From Bilamarchaeum sp050303335 (lineage in GTDB: Archaea; Micrarchaeota; Micrarchaeia; Anstonellales; Bilamarchaeaceae), in the NCBI GenBank assembly GCA_050303335.1, contig JBNLBN010000010.1, positions 1 through 40,284 of the forward strand: a DNA stretch of 40,284 bases, written 5' to 3'. The first letter of the stretch is position 1. Every line of letters begins with the position of its first letter. This document shows positions 32,069 through 40,284 of the stretch, one piece after another. Position numbers and translations under genes: made by a program. The notes beneath the pieces were generated by a model. The model searched no databases and was not told the origin of the DNA. It saw only the letters and a program-made list of their open reading frames with translations.

Positions 32069-32448
32069 TGAAAATCCAGGAGCTTAATTCTTATTTGGTT
32101 GTTTTCAAGGACGACAGAGTACTTCTTCTAAAAAGGCATAACGGCCTTTGGGAATTCCCGGGAGGCGGGGTTGAATGGGGCGAGGATCCGATAAAGACCG
32201 CGACCAGGGAGACCAAGGAGGAGACGGGCCTCGATGTATATGACCTCAAGTACGTAACCGTGACATCTGCAACATATGAAAAGGACGGAAACGACAAGCA
32301 TTCCGTCTACGTTGTATATAAGGCAAAGACTGATTCTGAGGATGTTGTGCTCTCAGGGGAGCATACAGAATACAGGTGGCTGACAGTGATGGAAGCAAGA
32401 TACCTGAAGTTCGCCCTGAATGCAGAGGATGTCCTTACATCGATTTGA
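32068..32448 (+). CDS. Nudix hydrolase
   Basis: This 126-residue enzyme has the Nudix box GGGVEWGEDPIKTATRETKE continuing ETGLD, with all metal-binding Glu residues. It begins with YLVVFKDDRVLLLKRHNGLW, the usual first strands. The substrate (nucleotide sugar, oxidised nucleotide, cap) is not defined. It is translationally coupled to tfe by TGATG. It overlaps the convergent 849-residue gene by 14 bases. Confidence 0.94.
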   Translation: MKIQELNSYLVVFKDDRVLLLKRHNGLWEFPGGGVEWGEDPIKTATRETKEETGLDVYDLKYVTVTSATYEKDGNDKHSVYVVYKAKTDSEDVVLSGEHTEYRWLTVMEARYLKFALNAEDVLTSI

Positions 32449-34984
32449 AGTCCTTTACCATCTGTTCAAGTTCTTCAGGCGTGTGATAGACCATTGATTT
32501 GCTGTCTGATTCCATCTTAAGTATTATCGGGGCCACGGATGTCGAGGAATTGAGCCTTGTTATGAATTCCTGCTTCTCATTCTCGTTCTTGAAGACCATG
32601 ATGGTGATCCCGCTTCCGATGGTTTTTAGCGCCCGCTTGAGGGTCTTCTCATGGTCGCCCTCCTTGTCATAGAAATGAAGGTACATCTGCTGGCCGACGA
32701 CCGTGATGACGGAATCCGCCTCTTTGGATTCGTCAAGGCCAGTAAATGGAACAGCGTTGTTGACGCAGATATCACGGAGCCACCTCATCAGGGCAAGATA
32801 GTCCATAGAATGCTTTCCTTCCCATGCCTGGAGACCGTAATAGCCGTTCGATTCAACGACTTTCTTCTTCTTTACGAGCTGGTCGAGTATGAATTCTACA
32901 TTGAAATCAGTGATGTAGATGGGCTTTCCCTGGTAGAAGACATCCTTGAACCCGTTCTTTATTTCAGCCGTTGTCAGCGGAGTCTTCTCCCATTTGTAAT
33001 TGTCATTCACTTTTGATATGACGCCGAGTATGATATCGCTGCCCAATGGCACCCTGGTCCTTGCGACCGGGGGGAAGTTCGGGATGTCGATGGAGTAGAA
33101 TATCTCCTCCCTTCTTGCAAATAGAATACCGATGCCGACAATACCCGCAGTAAGGAGTACCGTCACCCACAGTATCGGATTCGAGAAGATCGTCTCGGGA
33201 GCATTTAGTACCACTGGGACATCCACTGTAAGGGCTCCGGATGTGAACTTGAAGTTATGGTTTCCGTAAGGAAGCCTCTGGTTTTCGGTCCTCGAACCAA
33301 GATCGACCCTGACGGTGCTCACGTCATTGAAACGGTAGGATCCGTATTGCCCCCCGTCGACTGAAACAGTGACGTCGCTGAGTGTGATCGGGTTGCCATC
33401 GATCGTTACATCGAAGACATAGACGTATGGTTTACCCTGTGCATTGCCTTTCCATTCAACGTCGATTGATACGATCTTCATGTAGGACTGTGCATGCACG
33501 TTGTTGAAATCATCGACCAGGGAGATTATGTATTCGCCCTCGTCAAGGTCGATAGGAACATCAAAGGAACGGTCGGCCTGGACATTTACAGGTCCCTGCG
33601 GGACGTTGTCCACTTCCTCACCGGAACTGTCCACTATCCGAAGGAACATCTCGGGCTGGGCAGCCGTATCTTCCTTGAGTATTGCATTGATCCTGACAGG
33701 CTGGGTGGTAATCGATGTTGGCACCACCTTCACTCCGCCGTCTATGTACATCTCATTGTTGTCGATCTTTTCGACATAAGTGTAAAGTGTCTGCCTGACA
33801 GGAACCGGAGTGGTATCCGAATGGCCGATGAATTCGACCTTGACCGTTGAACGGTCATTGCCGAAATTGTTCGTGAAGAAGTATTCTTCTCCGGTGAATG
33901 TTCCGTTGGTCAGGTTGTATGTATAGGGCTGCGCTATCGCGTCTGCCCATGGGGTTTCGAATATAAGCTTGGAAATGTCGTTTGCAGCATTTGTCGGGTT
34001 CCCACGCCATCCTCCATCAAGGGTCTGCGGGACGAATATGAATGCACCGTCTCCCCTGGAGACAGCGCTGATTGACCCGTATAGGAGTTTGCTTTCCCAG
34101 TTTCCTGATGCCGTTGCACGGTAGAGCGGCTGGAAGAGGCTGATGTTAGCCGGAACGAGAACTGTCGCCTGGTCAAACTGCACCGGGAGCCTCTGCAAAT
34201 CCTCTGCAGGAATTGATACGACTAGGCTTCCGTTGAGGACCCTGTTGAAGGGCTGTCCCATGTAGATTATCACTATGCCCCTGTCAACGATGTTCCTCAT
34301 GTTGAGGAGGCTGTCGTAGCCTAGGATTTCCTTGGGTATTACTCCGCTCGGTATTATCACAGTTGCCCCTTGGGGAAGGGATTCCAGTTCGTCGATTGTG
34401 ATCTCATTGAGGAGGATCTTCCTTTTCTCGAGGTTTGAACGCAGCACCCGGACGAAATCAGTGTATGTGCTTGCCTCTATCCTCTGGCTGTTCAGTATGA
34501 ATACTTCCGAAGGAATCCGCTGTTCATAGGGAGTGAGGGTTATTGAATAGTTTTCAACGTTCTCTGCATTATAATCCACCTGAACTCCCGCAGCATAAAG
34601 CGGATTGTTGCGCTCACCGGAACTGAGTATCTCTCCGTTCAGGATAAGGTTGTCAATGGCTGGCTTTTCTGCTGCCTCCTTGAAAACGCCCGGGATATTC
34701 TGGTTGAGGGACGCTGTTAGGAACATGAAACCTACTCCCAGGATGATCACTGCAATAAGCAGGGCAGCTCCGAATACCGCGAAGTTGAACCCTCCCTGGG
34801 GCTTCACATCTGTCGGCTTCACAGCAACCGCCTTCTTGGGAGGATTTGTAATCTTCTTGATCATATCCTTGATGCGCTCAATCGGAGGCCTCTCAATCGT
34901 CCTGAAGGAACTGACATACTCGTACTTCCTCCTGACATCAAAATTGTAGACCTTCTTCCTGGGCCTTGCTTTTGGATCGACCAT
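32435..34984 (-). CDS. Large two-TM surface/assembly protein of the ATPase operon
   Basis: This 849-residue protein has a basic cytoplasmic N-terminus (1-66, RKKVYNFDVRRKYEY). TM1 is at about 68-92 (FGAALLIAVIILGVGFMFL). A large exterior region (95-600) with beta-rich Ig-like segments includes EMFLRIVDSSGEEVDNVPQG and DLDEGEYIISLVDDF. TM2 is at about 603-622 (WVTVLLTAGIVGIGILFARR). A 220-residue cytoplasmic end follows. No signal for catalysis was seen. It is the last gene of a five-gene operon; its ATG shares one base with the preceding stop (TAATG). It could be the channel or scaffold of the machine. Confidence 0.8.
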   Translation of the reverse strand: MVDPKARPRKKVYNFDVRRKYEYVSSFRTIERPPIERIKDMIKKITNPPKKAVAVKPTDVKPQGGFNFAVFGAALLIAVIILGVGFMFLTASLNQNIPGVFKEAAEKPAIDNLILNGEILSSGERNNPLYAAGVQVDYNAENVENYSITLTPYEQRIPSEVFILNSQRIEASTYTDFVRVLRSNLEKRKILLNEITIDELESLPQGATVIIPSGVIPKEILGYDSLLNMRNIVDRGIVIIYMGQPFNRVLNGSLVVSIPAEDLQRLPVQFDQATVLVPANISLFQPLYRATASGNWESKLLYGSISAVSRGDGAFIFVPQTLDGGWRGNPTNAANDISKLIFETPWADAIAQPYTYNLTNGTFTGEEYFFTNNFGNDRSTVKVEFIGHSDTTPVPVRQTLYTYVEKIDNNEMYIDGGVKVVPTSITTQPVRINAILKEDTAAQPEMFLRIVDSSGEEVDNVPQGPVNVQADRSFDVPIDLDEGEYIISLVDDFNNVHAQSYMKIVSIDVEWKGNAQGKPYVYVFDVTIDGNPITLSDVTVSVDGGQYGSYRFNDVSTVRVDLGSRTENQRLPYGNHNFKFTSGALTVDVPVVLNAPETIFSNPILWVTVLLTAGIVGIGILFARREEIFYSIDIPNFPPVARTRVPLGSDIILGVISKVNDNYKWEKTPLTTAEIKNGFKDVFYQGKPIYITDFNVEFILDQLVKKKKVVESNGYYGLQAWEGKHSMDYLALMRWLRDICVNNAVPFTGLDESKEADSVITVVGQQMYLHFYDKEGDHEKTLKRALKTIGSGITIMVFKNENEKQEFITRLNSSTSVAPIILKMESDSKSMVYHTPEELEQMVKDFKSM

Positions 34985-35730
34985 TATCTTACCACTTCAA
35001 TATAGCCTTCATTAACAAGCTTGTTCAATGAATCCTCAATCCTTGCCTCTGAGACCTTGTAGAGTTTTGCAAATTCGATTATGTTTATCGCGCCGCTGTG
35101 TTCACTGATCCATTCCTGGAGTTTCGCCTTAAGGGCCTCATCTGAAAGGCCTTCGAGCTGGCTTACCCTCAGTCTCAATTCGTCATTCTCGGATTTGAGT
35201 TCATAATTTCCTGTCGTGAGTGCTGAATTCTGCTCGGTCATCCTGTCGACCTTCTTCTTCAGGTCGTTGACTTCCTTCTTGAGTGAATCGTACTGTGTGT
35301 AGAGCTTGGTGTAATCCATTGTCACCGAATTGGAGAGCTCGGTGATCGCGGTCTCGATCAGTTGGTATAGTGCCTTGTTGTCGATCTTGTAGTTGGATTC
35401 TATCAGAGAGAATATGTTCAAAAGGTACCTGATGACATCCACCCTCCTCTTCTTGGGGCTGATCTCCGGGGGTATTGTATATGTCACTTCGACTTCGTCA
35501 TCCTTTATCTTCGCGATGGAGAAAAGATATGGATTCTTGTCAATGTCCCTGCTTTCGACATATATGACGTTTACTGCATCCTTTTCAGGAGCGATCTCGA
35601 GGAACGAGATGGAACCAAGTACGTCTGTCAGGTCCCTGACTTTTCCCTTGAGAACTTTTCCCTTTATCTTAAATCCATCAACTTGAGGGGGATGATTTTC
35701 TTCTTCCTTTTTTTGTGGAGCGCCTGCCAT
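34984..35730 (-). CDS. Coiled-coil protein with C-terminal winged helix
   Basis: This 248-residue soluble protein has three parts. A beta-rich N-terminal domain (15-100) includes GFKIKGKVLKGKVRDLTDVL. A coiled coil at about 135-200 includes YDSLKKEVNDLKKKVDRMTE. A winged-helix-like end includes AINIIEFAKLYKVSEARIED and SLNKLVNEGYIEVVR. The start at 35730 has GGTGAG five bases upstream; this overlaps the upstream gene by 53 bases. Its place between the membrane and ATPase genes suggests a cytoplasmic linker or regulator of the complex. Confidence 0.8.
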   Translation of the reverse strand: MAGAPQKKEEENHPPQVDGFKIKGKVLKGKVRDLTDVLGSISFLEIAPEKDAVNVIYVESRDIDKNPYLFSIAKIKDDEVEVTYTIPPEISPKKRRVDVIRYLLNIFSLIESNYKIDNKALYQLIETAITELSNSVTMDYTKLYTQYDSLKKEVNDLKKKVDRMTEQNSALTTGNYELKSENDELRLRVSQLEGLSDEALKAKLQEWISEHSGAINIIEFAKLYKVSEARIEDSLNKLVNEGYIEVVR

Positions 35731-36109
35731 TTTTCTCACCTATTGTTTTTAACTCATTTCCATCCAGTGCCGGAGAATACTTGAATAACGGTAATGCAAG
35801 TACAAACCCGCCTATTATGAACGCAGATAGTATAGACCAGATATCATAATTCTGGTTGAATACGAGCGAAAAGAGAACGAGAAGGACTACTATTCCTGCA
35901 AATACGCTTGCAAAGAGCATCGACTGCTCAAACGACTTCCTTCTTTTCCGATGTTCATCGAGATGTTCCTCGGATACATAAAGCTCGTTGTTTTGTGCAA
36001 CCCCGAAAATACGCTTGACAAATCTTATGGATCTGATTACCCGGTCTTCCTTTACAGGAATGGCCTTCTTGCCAGTAACGTCCTTCTGGGTGTAGATGCA
36101 GACTTTCAT
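35678..36109 (-). CDS. Small two-TM protein of the ATPase operon
   Basis: This 143-residue protein has an N-terminal cytoplasmic part (KVCIYTQKDVTGKKAIPVKE, VIRSIRFVKRIFGV). Two membrane segments follow (MLFASVFAGIVVLLVLFSLV and IWSILSAFIIGGFVLALPLF), then a basic tail (KNGRRSTKKGRRKS). GGAGGAT precedes the ATG at 36109 by nine bases; a TTG at 36115 overlapping the ATPase stop is an alternative. The tail is encoded within the overlap with the coiled-coil gene. Unknown family; size and topology resemble the small membrane subunits of type IV secretion systems, but that is only analogy. Confidence 0.72.
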   Translation of the reverse strand: MKVCIYTQKDVTGKKAIPVKEDRVIRSIRFVKRIFGVAQNNELYVSEEHLDEHRKRRKSFEQSMLFASVFAGIVVLLVLFSLVFNQNYDIWSILSAFIIGGFVLALPLFKYSPALDGNELKTIGEKNGRRSTKKGRRKSSPSS

Positions 36110-36111
36110 GT

Positions 36112-37704
36112 TCAATCCTCCAGTACTACCTGGCTGATTTCACGTCCAACTCCGCCGCTTTTCTTAAGATCAACTTTTCCGAAGATGTTGATGATCGTAA
36201 TATCATCGATTCCCGAGTCCTTGAGGAAGTCGGAGATGTTTCTCCTCACTATCCCGTAGCGCTCGAGAGCAATTACGAATGATATGACATCCATTCTCCT
36301 GTTGCTCTTGTCAAATTGCTTTGAGAGGTTTTCAATCCTGTCATCCGACAATCCAAACTGTCTTAGTTTCCTTCTGAAATCTTCCTTTAGGAATGATACA
36401 CTTCTTGACACAGATACGTCCCTCCTTTGCTTTGCAGAGAGCACTTCCGAAAGGTCCAGGAAGTACTCCTTGCTTGGTTCCTCACCCTCGATCTTGCTAA
36501 GCAAGAAAGTCGGGGGATAAGGAGTCTGAGTGGTAAGAGAAAGGTTTACGGCAGCCTGACCGACACCGAGCCTTGAGATTTTCTCCCTCATGTAGGCACT
36601 GAAATTCAGTGACCCCTGGAGATAATCAAGGAACCTTTCGAATTTCACTTTCAAGATGAATGTTGTTCCGACGTTTGAGAATATTGCCTCGCTGATATCC
36701 GTCGGGTTCTGTGATGCGATGATCATTCCGAAATTGTACTTACGTCCTTCACGGACTATCATGACGGCATCGGAATTCTCTTCTTTTCCAATCTTCCAGG
36801 CTTCGTCAAGGACGATAAGGAGCCTCAGACCGGTCTGCCTTGCGCCTTCGAGAGCGCCCGAGATACGCATCCTTTCCTTGATAAACTGCAGGATCGTCAG
36901 TGCTGCAAGGGCACGCATTGTTTCATCAGGAAGCCCGACAAGGTCAAGGTCTACAAGACCTGACGTGACAAGGGCATCGAGCGATACCGTACTCTGCTGG
37001 GCAAAGAAATCCTCGCCCGGCTTGGTGAACTGCCTCAGCCTGTAGATGGCATTCTCGAGTTCCGCCGGGAATTCGTAGGAGCCCATCTGGGCCTGTTCAT
37101 TAAGGATTCTCACGACGTCCTTTAGGGTTGGCGGGAGAAGCGGCTTTCCAAGCTCATCCTTCTGCTCCCTTGAATCCATCCTGAACTTGTTTTCAAGATA
37201 AGCCTTCTCGATTGCCTGTTCGGTAAGCCTTCTCTGTTCCGGATATTGCGAAATATCTGTAAGAAGCTCGAGCGTCCTCATAATCTGCTTGATACGGTCG
37301 TATGGCTTCATGCCACCAAGATCAAGCAGGTTCAGGTATGAACCTCGGCCAAGCCCCACTACCTTTCCGCCGGTCTGCTTCACCCAGTCCTTGTATTCTC
37401 CGGCCCAGTCTATTATGAGGGCATTGGAGTTCCAGGCAAAAGCAGCACGCAGAAGGAAGGTTTTGATGAAATAAGACTTACCGGAACCTGAGATACCGCA
37501 GACCGCTATGTGCGGGTTTGCGACATTCTCATGGGACCAGTAGAAGGGCATGTTGAAGATTTCTGACCTCCCGATGTAAATGGAACTTGTAGGGTCTGAA
37601 AAGAGGATTTCCTTTGGAGGTTCAGGCGGGTAGACAAGAATGTTCCTTTTTGAGATTGCATTGTTTGGCAATTTGCCCAATCTAAGCCTTCCTGCGATTG
37701 CCAT
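36112..37704 (-). CDS. VirB4/HerA-type ATPase
   Basis: This 530-residue motor ATPase has Walker A GISGSGKS at residues 70-77, preceded by the charged strand NPHIAVC. ALIIDWAGEYKDWV follows, a HerA/VirB4-like segment. Walker B RLLIVLDEAWKIG lies near residue 300, then the sensor region FGMIIASQNPTDISEAIFSN. The C-terminal part (400-530) is helical. In type IV secretion VirB4 the N-terminal domain is fused; here it is missing, and the preceding operon gene could supply it. It likely powers transfer or assembly through the membrane proteins of the operon. Two bases separate it from the upstream gene. Confidence 0.9.
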   Translation of the reverse strand: MAIAGRLRLGKLPNNAISKRNILVYPPEPPKEILFSDPTSSIYIGRSEIFNMPFYWSHENVANPHIAVCGISGSGKSYFIKTFLLRAAFAWNSNALIIDWAGEYKDWVKQTGGKVVGLGRGSYLNLLDLGGMKPYDRIKQIMRTLELLTDISQYPEQRRLTEQAIEKAYLENKFRMDSREQKDELGKPLLPPTLKDVVRILNEQAQMGSYEFPAELENAIYRLRQFTKPGEDFFAQQSTVSLDALVTSGLVDLDLVGLPDETMRALAALTILQFIKERMRISGALEGARQTGLRLLIVLDEAWKIGKEENSDAVMIVREGRKYNFGMIIASQNPTDISEAIFSNVGTTFILKVKFERFLDYLQGSLNFSAYMREKISRLGVGQAAVNLSLTTQTPYPPTFLLSKIEGEEPSKEYFLDLSEVLSAKQRRDVSVSRSVSFLKEDFRRKLRQFGLSDDRIENLSKQFDKSNRRMDVISFVIALERYGIVRRNISDFLKDSGIDDITIINIFGKVDLKKSGGVGREISQVVLED

Positions 37705-37706
37705 AC

Positions 37707-38522
37707 CTATACCACACTCTCTTCAAGCTCCTGCGGAGTAGTCGGATAGAACCTTTCCCATTCGAAGCATTTGAGCATTTCGTCTCCGCTGAGTCTCACG
37801 ACCTCGACGTTCAGTGCGTTTGCGAGTACTGTCCGAAGCTCGTTGGCCTGCGCCCTTGCAGCAGCAATTGCACCGTCCTTGCTCACTCCGACAGAAGTTG
37901 TCATCGCATATGCGACGATTCCCATGGGCTTGACACCCTTGATGAGCCTTGTAAGCTGGGCATCCCAGACAGCGGCTTCACGTTCATATTTGTCGATACG
38001 AAGGACATCGGGCTGCGGCTTGTCACGTTCACGGGCAAGCCTGAGCTGGGCCTCGGCCCTCTTTGCCTCGATCTGCTTTCTTTTTTCTCCTACATCCTCG
38101 ACGTAAAGCATATATGCGATTTTCGTCACGTATTTGATGTTTGAGATCGCCCTTTCGAAGAATTTGCTGTATTCGATGTTCTCATCTGCTGTTTTTTCAG
38201 TTGCCGACTCAAAGATCTTGATTCCAAGGAAAGCGGATGCATAGAAAACGCCGTTTGTATTCTTTACGATAACATCCTGGCTCGGAGGAATCTCGAATCC
38301 CTCGTCCGTAATCATTACGATATTTGTTTTCTGTGTGATAAGTGGAACTAGAAGATAGCCGTATTTCCAGAAAAGCACCCCTGCAAAGGAACCTAGTCCT
38401 GCAAGGATACCTCCGAAGAGACCGGCGATTCCGCCGCCTGCAATGAATGCAAATAGAGCACCTAGCACTCCAACGAATATTGAAGCATACATATAATTCT
38501 TTGATCCAGCTGTCGCCACCAT
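37707..38522 (-). CDS. Two-TM protein with VirB4-N-like soluble domain (tentative)
   Basis: This 271-residue protein has two close membrane segments at about 12-60 (YASIFVGVLGALFAFIAGGG, FGGILAGLGSFAGVLFW), and a soluble domain of 200 residues: GFEIPPSQDVIVKNTNGVFY, YASAFLGIKIFE, a long helix (EKRKQIEAKRAEAQLRLARE), GIVAYAMTTSVGVSKDGAIA and VEVVRLSGDEMLKCFEWERF. The topology of two TMs and then a domain next to a VirB4-like ATPase resembles a PrgI/VirB3-like protein joined to the N-terminal part of VirB4. This is an inference from layout. TTTTAAAGG upstream at 38550-38560 suggests the operon promoter. Confidence 0.78.
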   Translation of the reverse strand: MVATAGSKNYMYASIFVGVLGALFAFIAGGGIAGLFGGILAGLGSFAGVLFWKYGYLLVPLITQKTNIVMITDEGFEIPPSQDVIVKNTNGVFYASAFLGIKIFESATEKTADENIEYSKFFERAISNIKYVTKIAYMLYVEDVGEKRKQIEAKRAEAQLRLARERDKPQPDVLRIDKYEREAAVWDAQLTRLIKGVKPMGIVAYAMTTSVGVSKDGAIAAARAQANELRTVLANALNVEVVRLSGDEMLKCFEWERFYPTTPQELEESVV

Positions 38523-38562
38523 AGTTTATCCCGTTCGTTATTACAAGTAGAATCCTTTAAAA

Positions 38563-39870
38563 TCAATCCCTTGTCGCATTCCGGACGATTTCCCTGGCCT
38601 TGCCTGTATATGATGAATAATCGAATACTTTTTCTGCAAGCTCCCTTGACACCACTTTCCTCTCGATTGCAAGGTCCTTCAGGTGCTTCTTTTCCCTGAA
38701 TGCCTCCTGGGCAAGTGTTCTAGCAAGTTCATGAGCTTCCTGTCTCCCCATTCCCTCTTCGGTGAGTGCTATCATCAGGCGCTCGGCCATGATAAGCCCC
38801 CCTGTCAGTTCCAGGTTCTTTTTTATGTTTTCGTCGCTGAACTGGAGCCCTTCGAGGATTTTTGATATCTCAAGAATCATGTAATCAAGGCATATGAAGC
38901 TCTCTGCGAATATCACGCGCTCATTGGCGCTGTTTGTAAGGTCCCGTTCATGCTCGAGCGCGATGTTTTCAAGGGCAACTACTATGTTTCCCCTGAGTAC
39001 CCTTGCAAGCGAACAAACGCGCTCGCTCTTGTGGGGATTCCTCTTGTGAGGCATTGTGGAGGATCCTACCTGCTTCTTTGCGAATGATTCGGAAATTTCA
39101 AGAATTTCGGTCCTCTGGAGGTTCCTGATCTCCTTTGCTATTTTTTCAATTGATGCGGCGAATATTGCCAGGTCTGATAGTACCTCTGCATGCCTGTCCC
39201 TCTGCACGACCTGGTTTGAGACTTCTGCAGGTGAAAGGCCAAGCTCCTTCATCACCTTTTCCTGTATTTCCATGCCCTGGTCCCCGAATGTCGCCATGGT
39301 TCCGACAGCGCCCGCCATCTTTCCGACAGCGATCCTTTTCCTTGATTCCGAGAGCCTCTCCAGAGACCTGAGAATCTCCCGGTAGTATAATGCGAATTTC
39401 ATCCCGTAAGTTGTCGGAACGGCATGCTGGCCATGTGTTCTCCCGATGCAGACCCTGTCAATGTTCTCCTTCGCGAGCTTTTTGAGTATTTGTGCAAGCT
39501 TTTTCCCGTCCTCTTCGATTATCCTGATGGCATCCAGGAAGATCAGCGCTGTTGCCGTATCCTCGATATCGTAAGAAGTGGATCCCAGGTGGACATATTT
39601 CGAGGCATCGCCTGACTGCTCGCTGAGGGCCTTAACAAGGGCCATAAGGTCATGATGTATCTCGGCCTCTATCTCTTTAACCCTCGATACATCAACCCTC
39701 CTGGAGCCTTCCTCGATCATCTTGGGGGCATCCTTAGGGATGTTTCCGAGTTCAGCGTGCACCTTTGCAAGCGCGATCTCGACGTCCATCCATCTTCGAA
39801 GCTTCTGCTTTTCCTCGAAGACTTCATTCATTCTGGTAGCATAACGCTCTTCAAAAGGAGAAATCGACAT
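38563..39870 (-). CDS. purB: Adenylosuccinate lyase
   Basis: This 435-residue fumarase/aspartase-fold enzyme performs two beta-eliminations of purine synthesis. The signature loop SSTMPHKRNPHKSERVC is intact. STSYDIEDTATALIF and RTHGQHAVPTTYGMKFALYY carry the catalytic His, and FAESFICLDYMIL fits the later helices. The start at 39870 has ATTTAAAAC about 26 bases upstream (leaderless). It lies just before the ATPase operon on the same strand with a 40-base gap, probably a separate transcript. Confidence 0.97.
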   Translation of the reverse strand: MSISPFEERYATRMNEVFEEKQKLRRWMDVEIALAKVHAELGNIPKDAPKMIEEGSRRVDVSRVKEIEAEIHHDLMALVKALSEQSGDASKYVHLGSTSYDIEDTATALIFLDAIRIIEEDGKKLAQILKKLAKENIDRVCIGRTHGQHAVPTTYGMKFALYYREILRSLERLSESRKRIAVGKMAGAVGTMATFGDQGMEIQEKVMKELGLSPAEVSNQVVQRDRHAEVLSDLAIFAASIEKIAKEIRNLQRTEILEISESFAKKQVGSSTMPHKRNPHKSERVCSLARVLRGNIVVALENIALEHERDLTNSANERVIFAESFICLDYMILEISKILEGLQFSDENIKKNLELTGGLIMAERLMIALTEEGMGRQEAHELARTLAQEAFREKKHLKDLAIERKVVSRELAEKVFDYSSYTGKAREIVRNATRD

Positions 39871-39910
39871 GGATAACTATCGGATTGAAGGGTTTTAAAT
39901 ATAATTGAGT

Positions 39911-40059
39911 GGTAAAAAGAGGAAATTGGGAGAACATTTATAAAGAAAAGTTGTTAAAACCGTAAAAAAGAGAAACATTTAAATACTTGGAAATCCATAG
40001 TTAATAACACAGAAAAATGTCAGTTAGTGGTAAAAAGGGGAACCTTTTTATACATGGAA
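39911..40059. promoter_or_regulatory. Three-copy promoter-like repeat array
   Basis: Three related segments begin at 39911, 39961 and 40029: each is GTAAAAA, then purines (GAGGAA, AGAGAA, GGGGAA), then ACATTTATA, ACATTTAAATAC or ACCTTTTTATAC. Copies 2 and 3 match over about 30 bases ending ..TGGAA. Each looks like a BRE plus TATA. The last lies 40 bases before the ATG at 40089, which has GAGGTGG as ribosome site. ATG at 40017 is in frame and could serve the second promoter. Confidence 0.6.
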
Positions 40060-40088
40060 TGACATATATTATAACAGAGGTGGCGTTT

Positions 40089-40284
40089 ATGACAGATGAA
40101 AATAACCAGGTTGTAAGGATCAAGGATGCTTTGGGAGGAATAGCCCAGGCAATGCTCAGCCTGAATGACAAGGGACAGAACGGACTGGTCAAAAAGATGG
40201 AATTGTACCAGCTTCGAAGGCTTGACGAAGTAACGAAGGTAGAGGCAGTTGGTTCGATTGAACAGGAAGATGCAATTATAGATA
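40089..40284 (+). CDS. Unknown protein, N-terminal part only
   Basis: The reading is open from ATG 40089 to the window edge (65 codons): MTDENNQVVRIKDALGGIAQ, AMLSLNDKGQNGLVKKMELY and so on. It is helical and charged, with no membrane segment or motif so far; family not recognised. GAGGTGG lies six bases before the ATG, an unusually strong site here. An in-frame ATG at 40017 would add 24 residues (MSVSGKKGNLFIHGMTYIIT). The triplicated promoter suggests high or switchable expression. Confidence 0.7.
   Translation, partial: MTDENNQVVRIKDALGGIAQAMLSLNDKGQNGLVKKMELYQLRRLDEVTKVEAVGSIEQEDAIID

Noticed and set aside
1..40284. CRISPR array or insertion sequence
   Set aside because: No regularly spaced repeats, transposase or integrase genes were found anywhere in the window.

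Overview
The window is an archaeal chromosome segment from a compact, gene-dense genome. Archaeal information-processing genes identify the domain: the PolD small subunit, a two-subunit primase, an Orc1/Cdc6 initiator, TFE, aIF2-gamma, eS6, the 20S proteasome beta subunit, aCPSF1, deoxyhypusine synthase, and intron-containing tRNA genes. Many genes have a TATA element about 26-28 bases before the start codon and no Shine-Dalgarno sequence (leaderless). Others carry GGTGA or GAGGTG. PolD together with small UPF0147, PRC-barrel and GKDGYV-type proteins suggests a euryarchaeal or DPANN lineage. I cannot fix the phylum from sequence alone.

Layout. 1-4.8 kb: a partial HAD phosphatase, a degenerate cupredoxin lipoprotein, RNase HII, a PRC-barrel protein, PolD DP1, UPF0147 and an unknown helical protein. 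4.8-5.2 kb: a tRNA-Arg with two introns and three tandem hyperacidic microgenes that share a symmetric promoter with a phosphoribosyltransferase. 5.2-12 kb: aCPSF1, proteasome beta, a P2A-type Ca2+ ATPase, an FKBP lipoprotein and a tRNA-Trp with an intron. 12-18.3 kb: pyrF, a membrane-anchored HerA-like ATPase, and the plus-strand operon nnrD-dhs-membrane protein-priL-priS. 18.3-23.5 kb: an FGE-fold secreted protein, an unknown protein, cdc6 interrupted by an assembly gap, an operon of membrane protein, wHTH and alkyltransferase, and a DsbA plus Cys-containing membrane protein pair. 23.5-25.9 kb: an accessory patch with an AT-rich methyltransferase, palindromes, a polytopic membrane protein, and a tRNA-Ser whose 3' end is duplicated like an attachment site. 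25.9-32.4 kb: aIF2-gamma, eS6, a GKDGYV repeat protein, a wHTH regulator, secreted proteins, a GT4 glycosyltransferase, an RNase H-like protein with a damaged start, TFE and a Nudix hydrolase.

32.4-38.5 kb holds the most system-like locus. It is a tightly packed five-gene minus-strand operon: a two-TM protein with a long soluble domain, a VirB4/HerA-class ATPase, a small two-TM protein, a coiled-coil protein with a winged helix, and an 849-residue two-TM protein with a large exterior domain. It looks like a minimal type-IV-secretion-like or cell-surface machine. It is followed at higher coordinates by purB and a three-copy promoter array driving a gene that runs off the right edge.

The best candidates for undescribed biology are the ATPase/membrane operon, the hyperacidic microgene triplet, the DsbA/CxxC membrane pair, the tRNA-Ser att-like duplication and the triplicated promoter.
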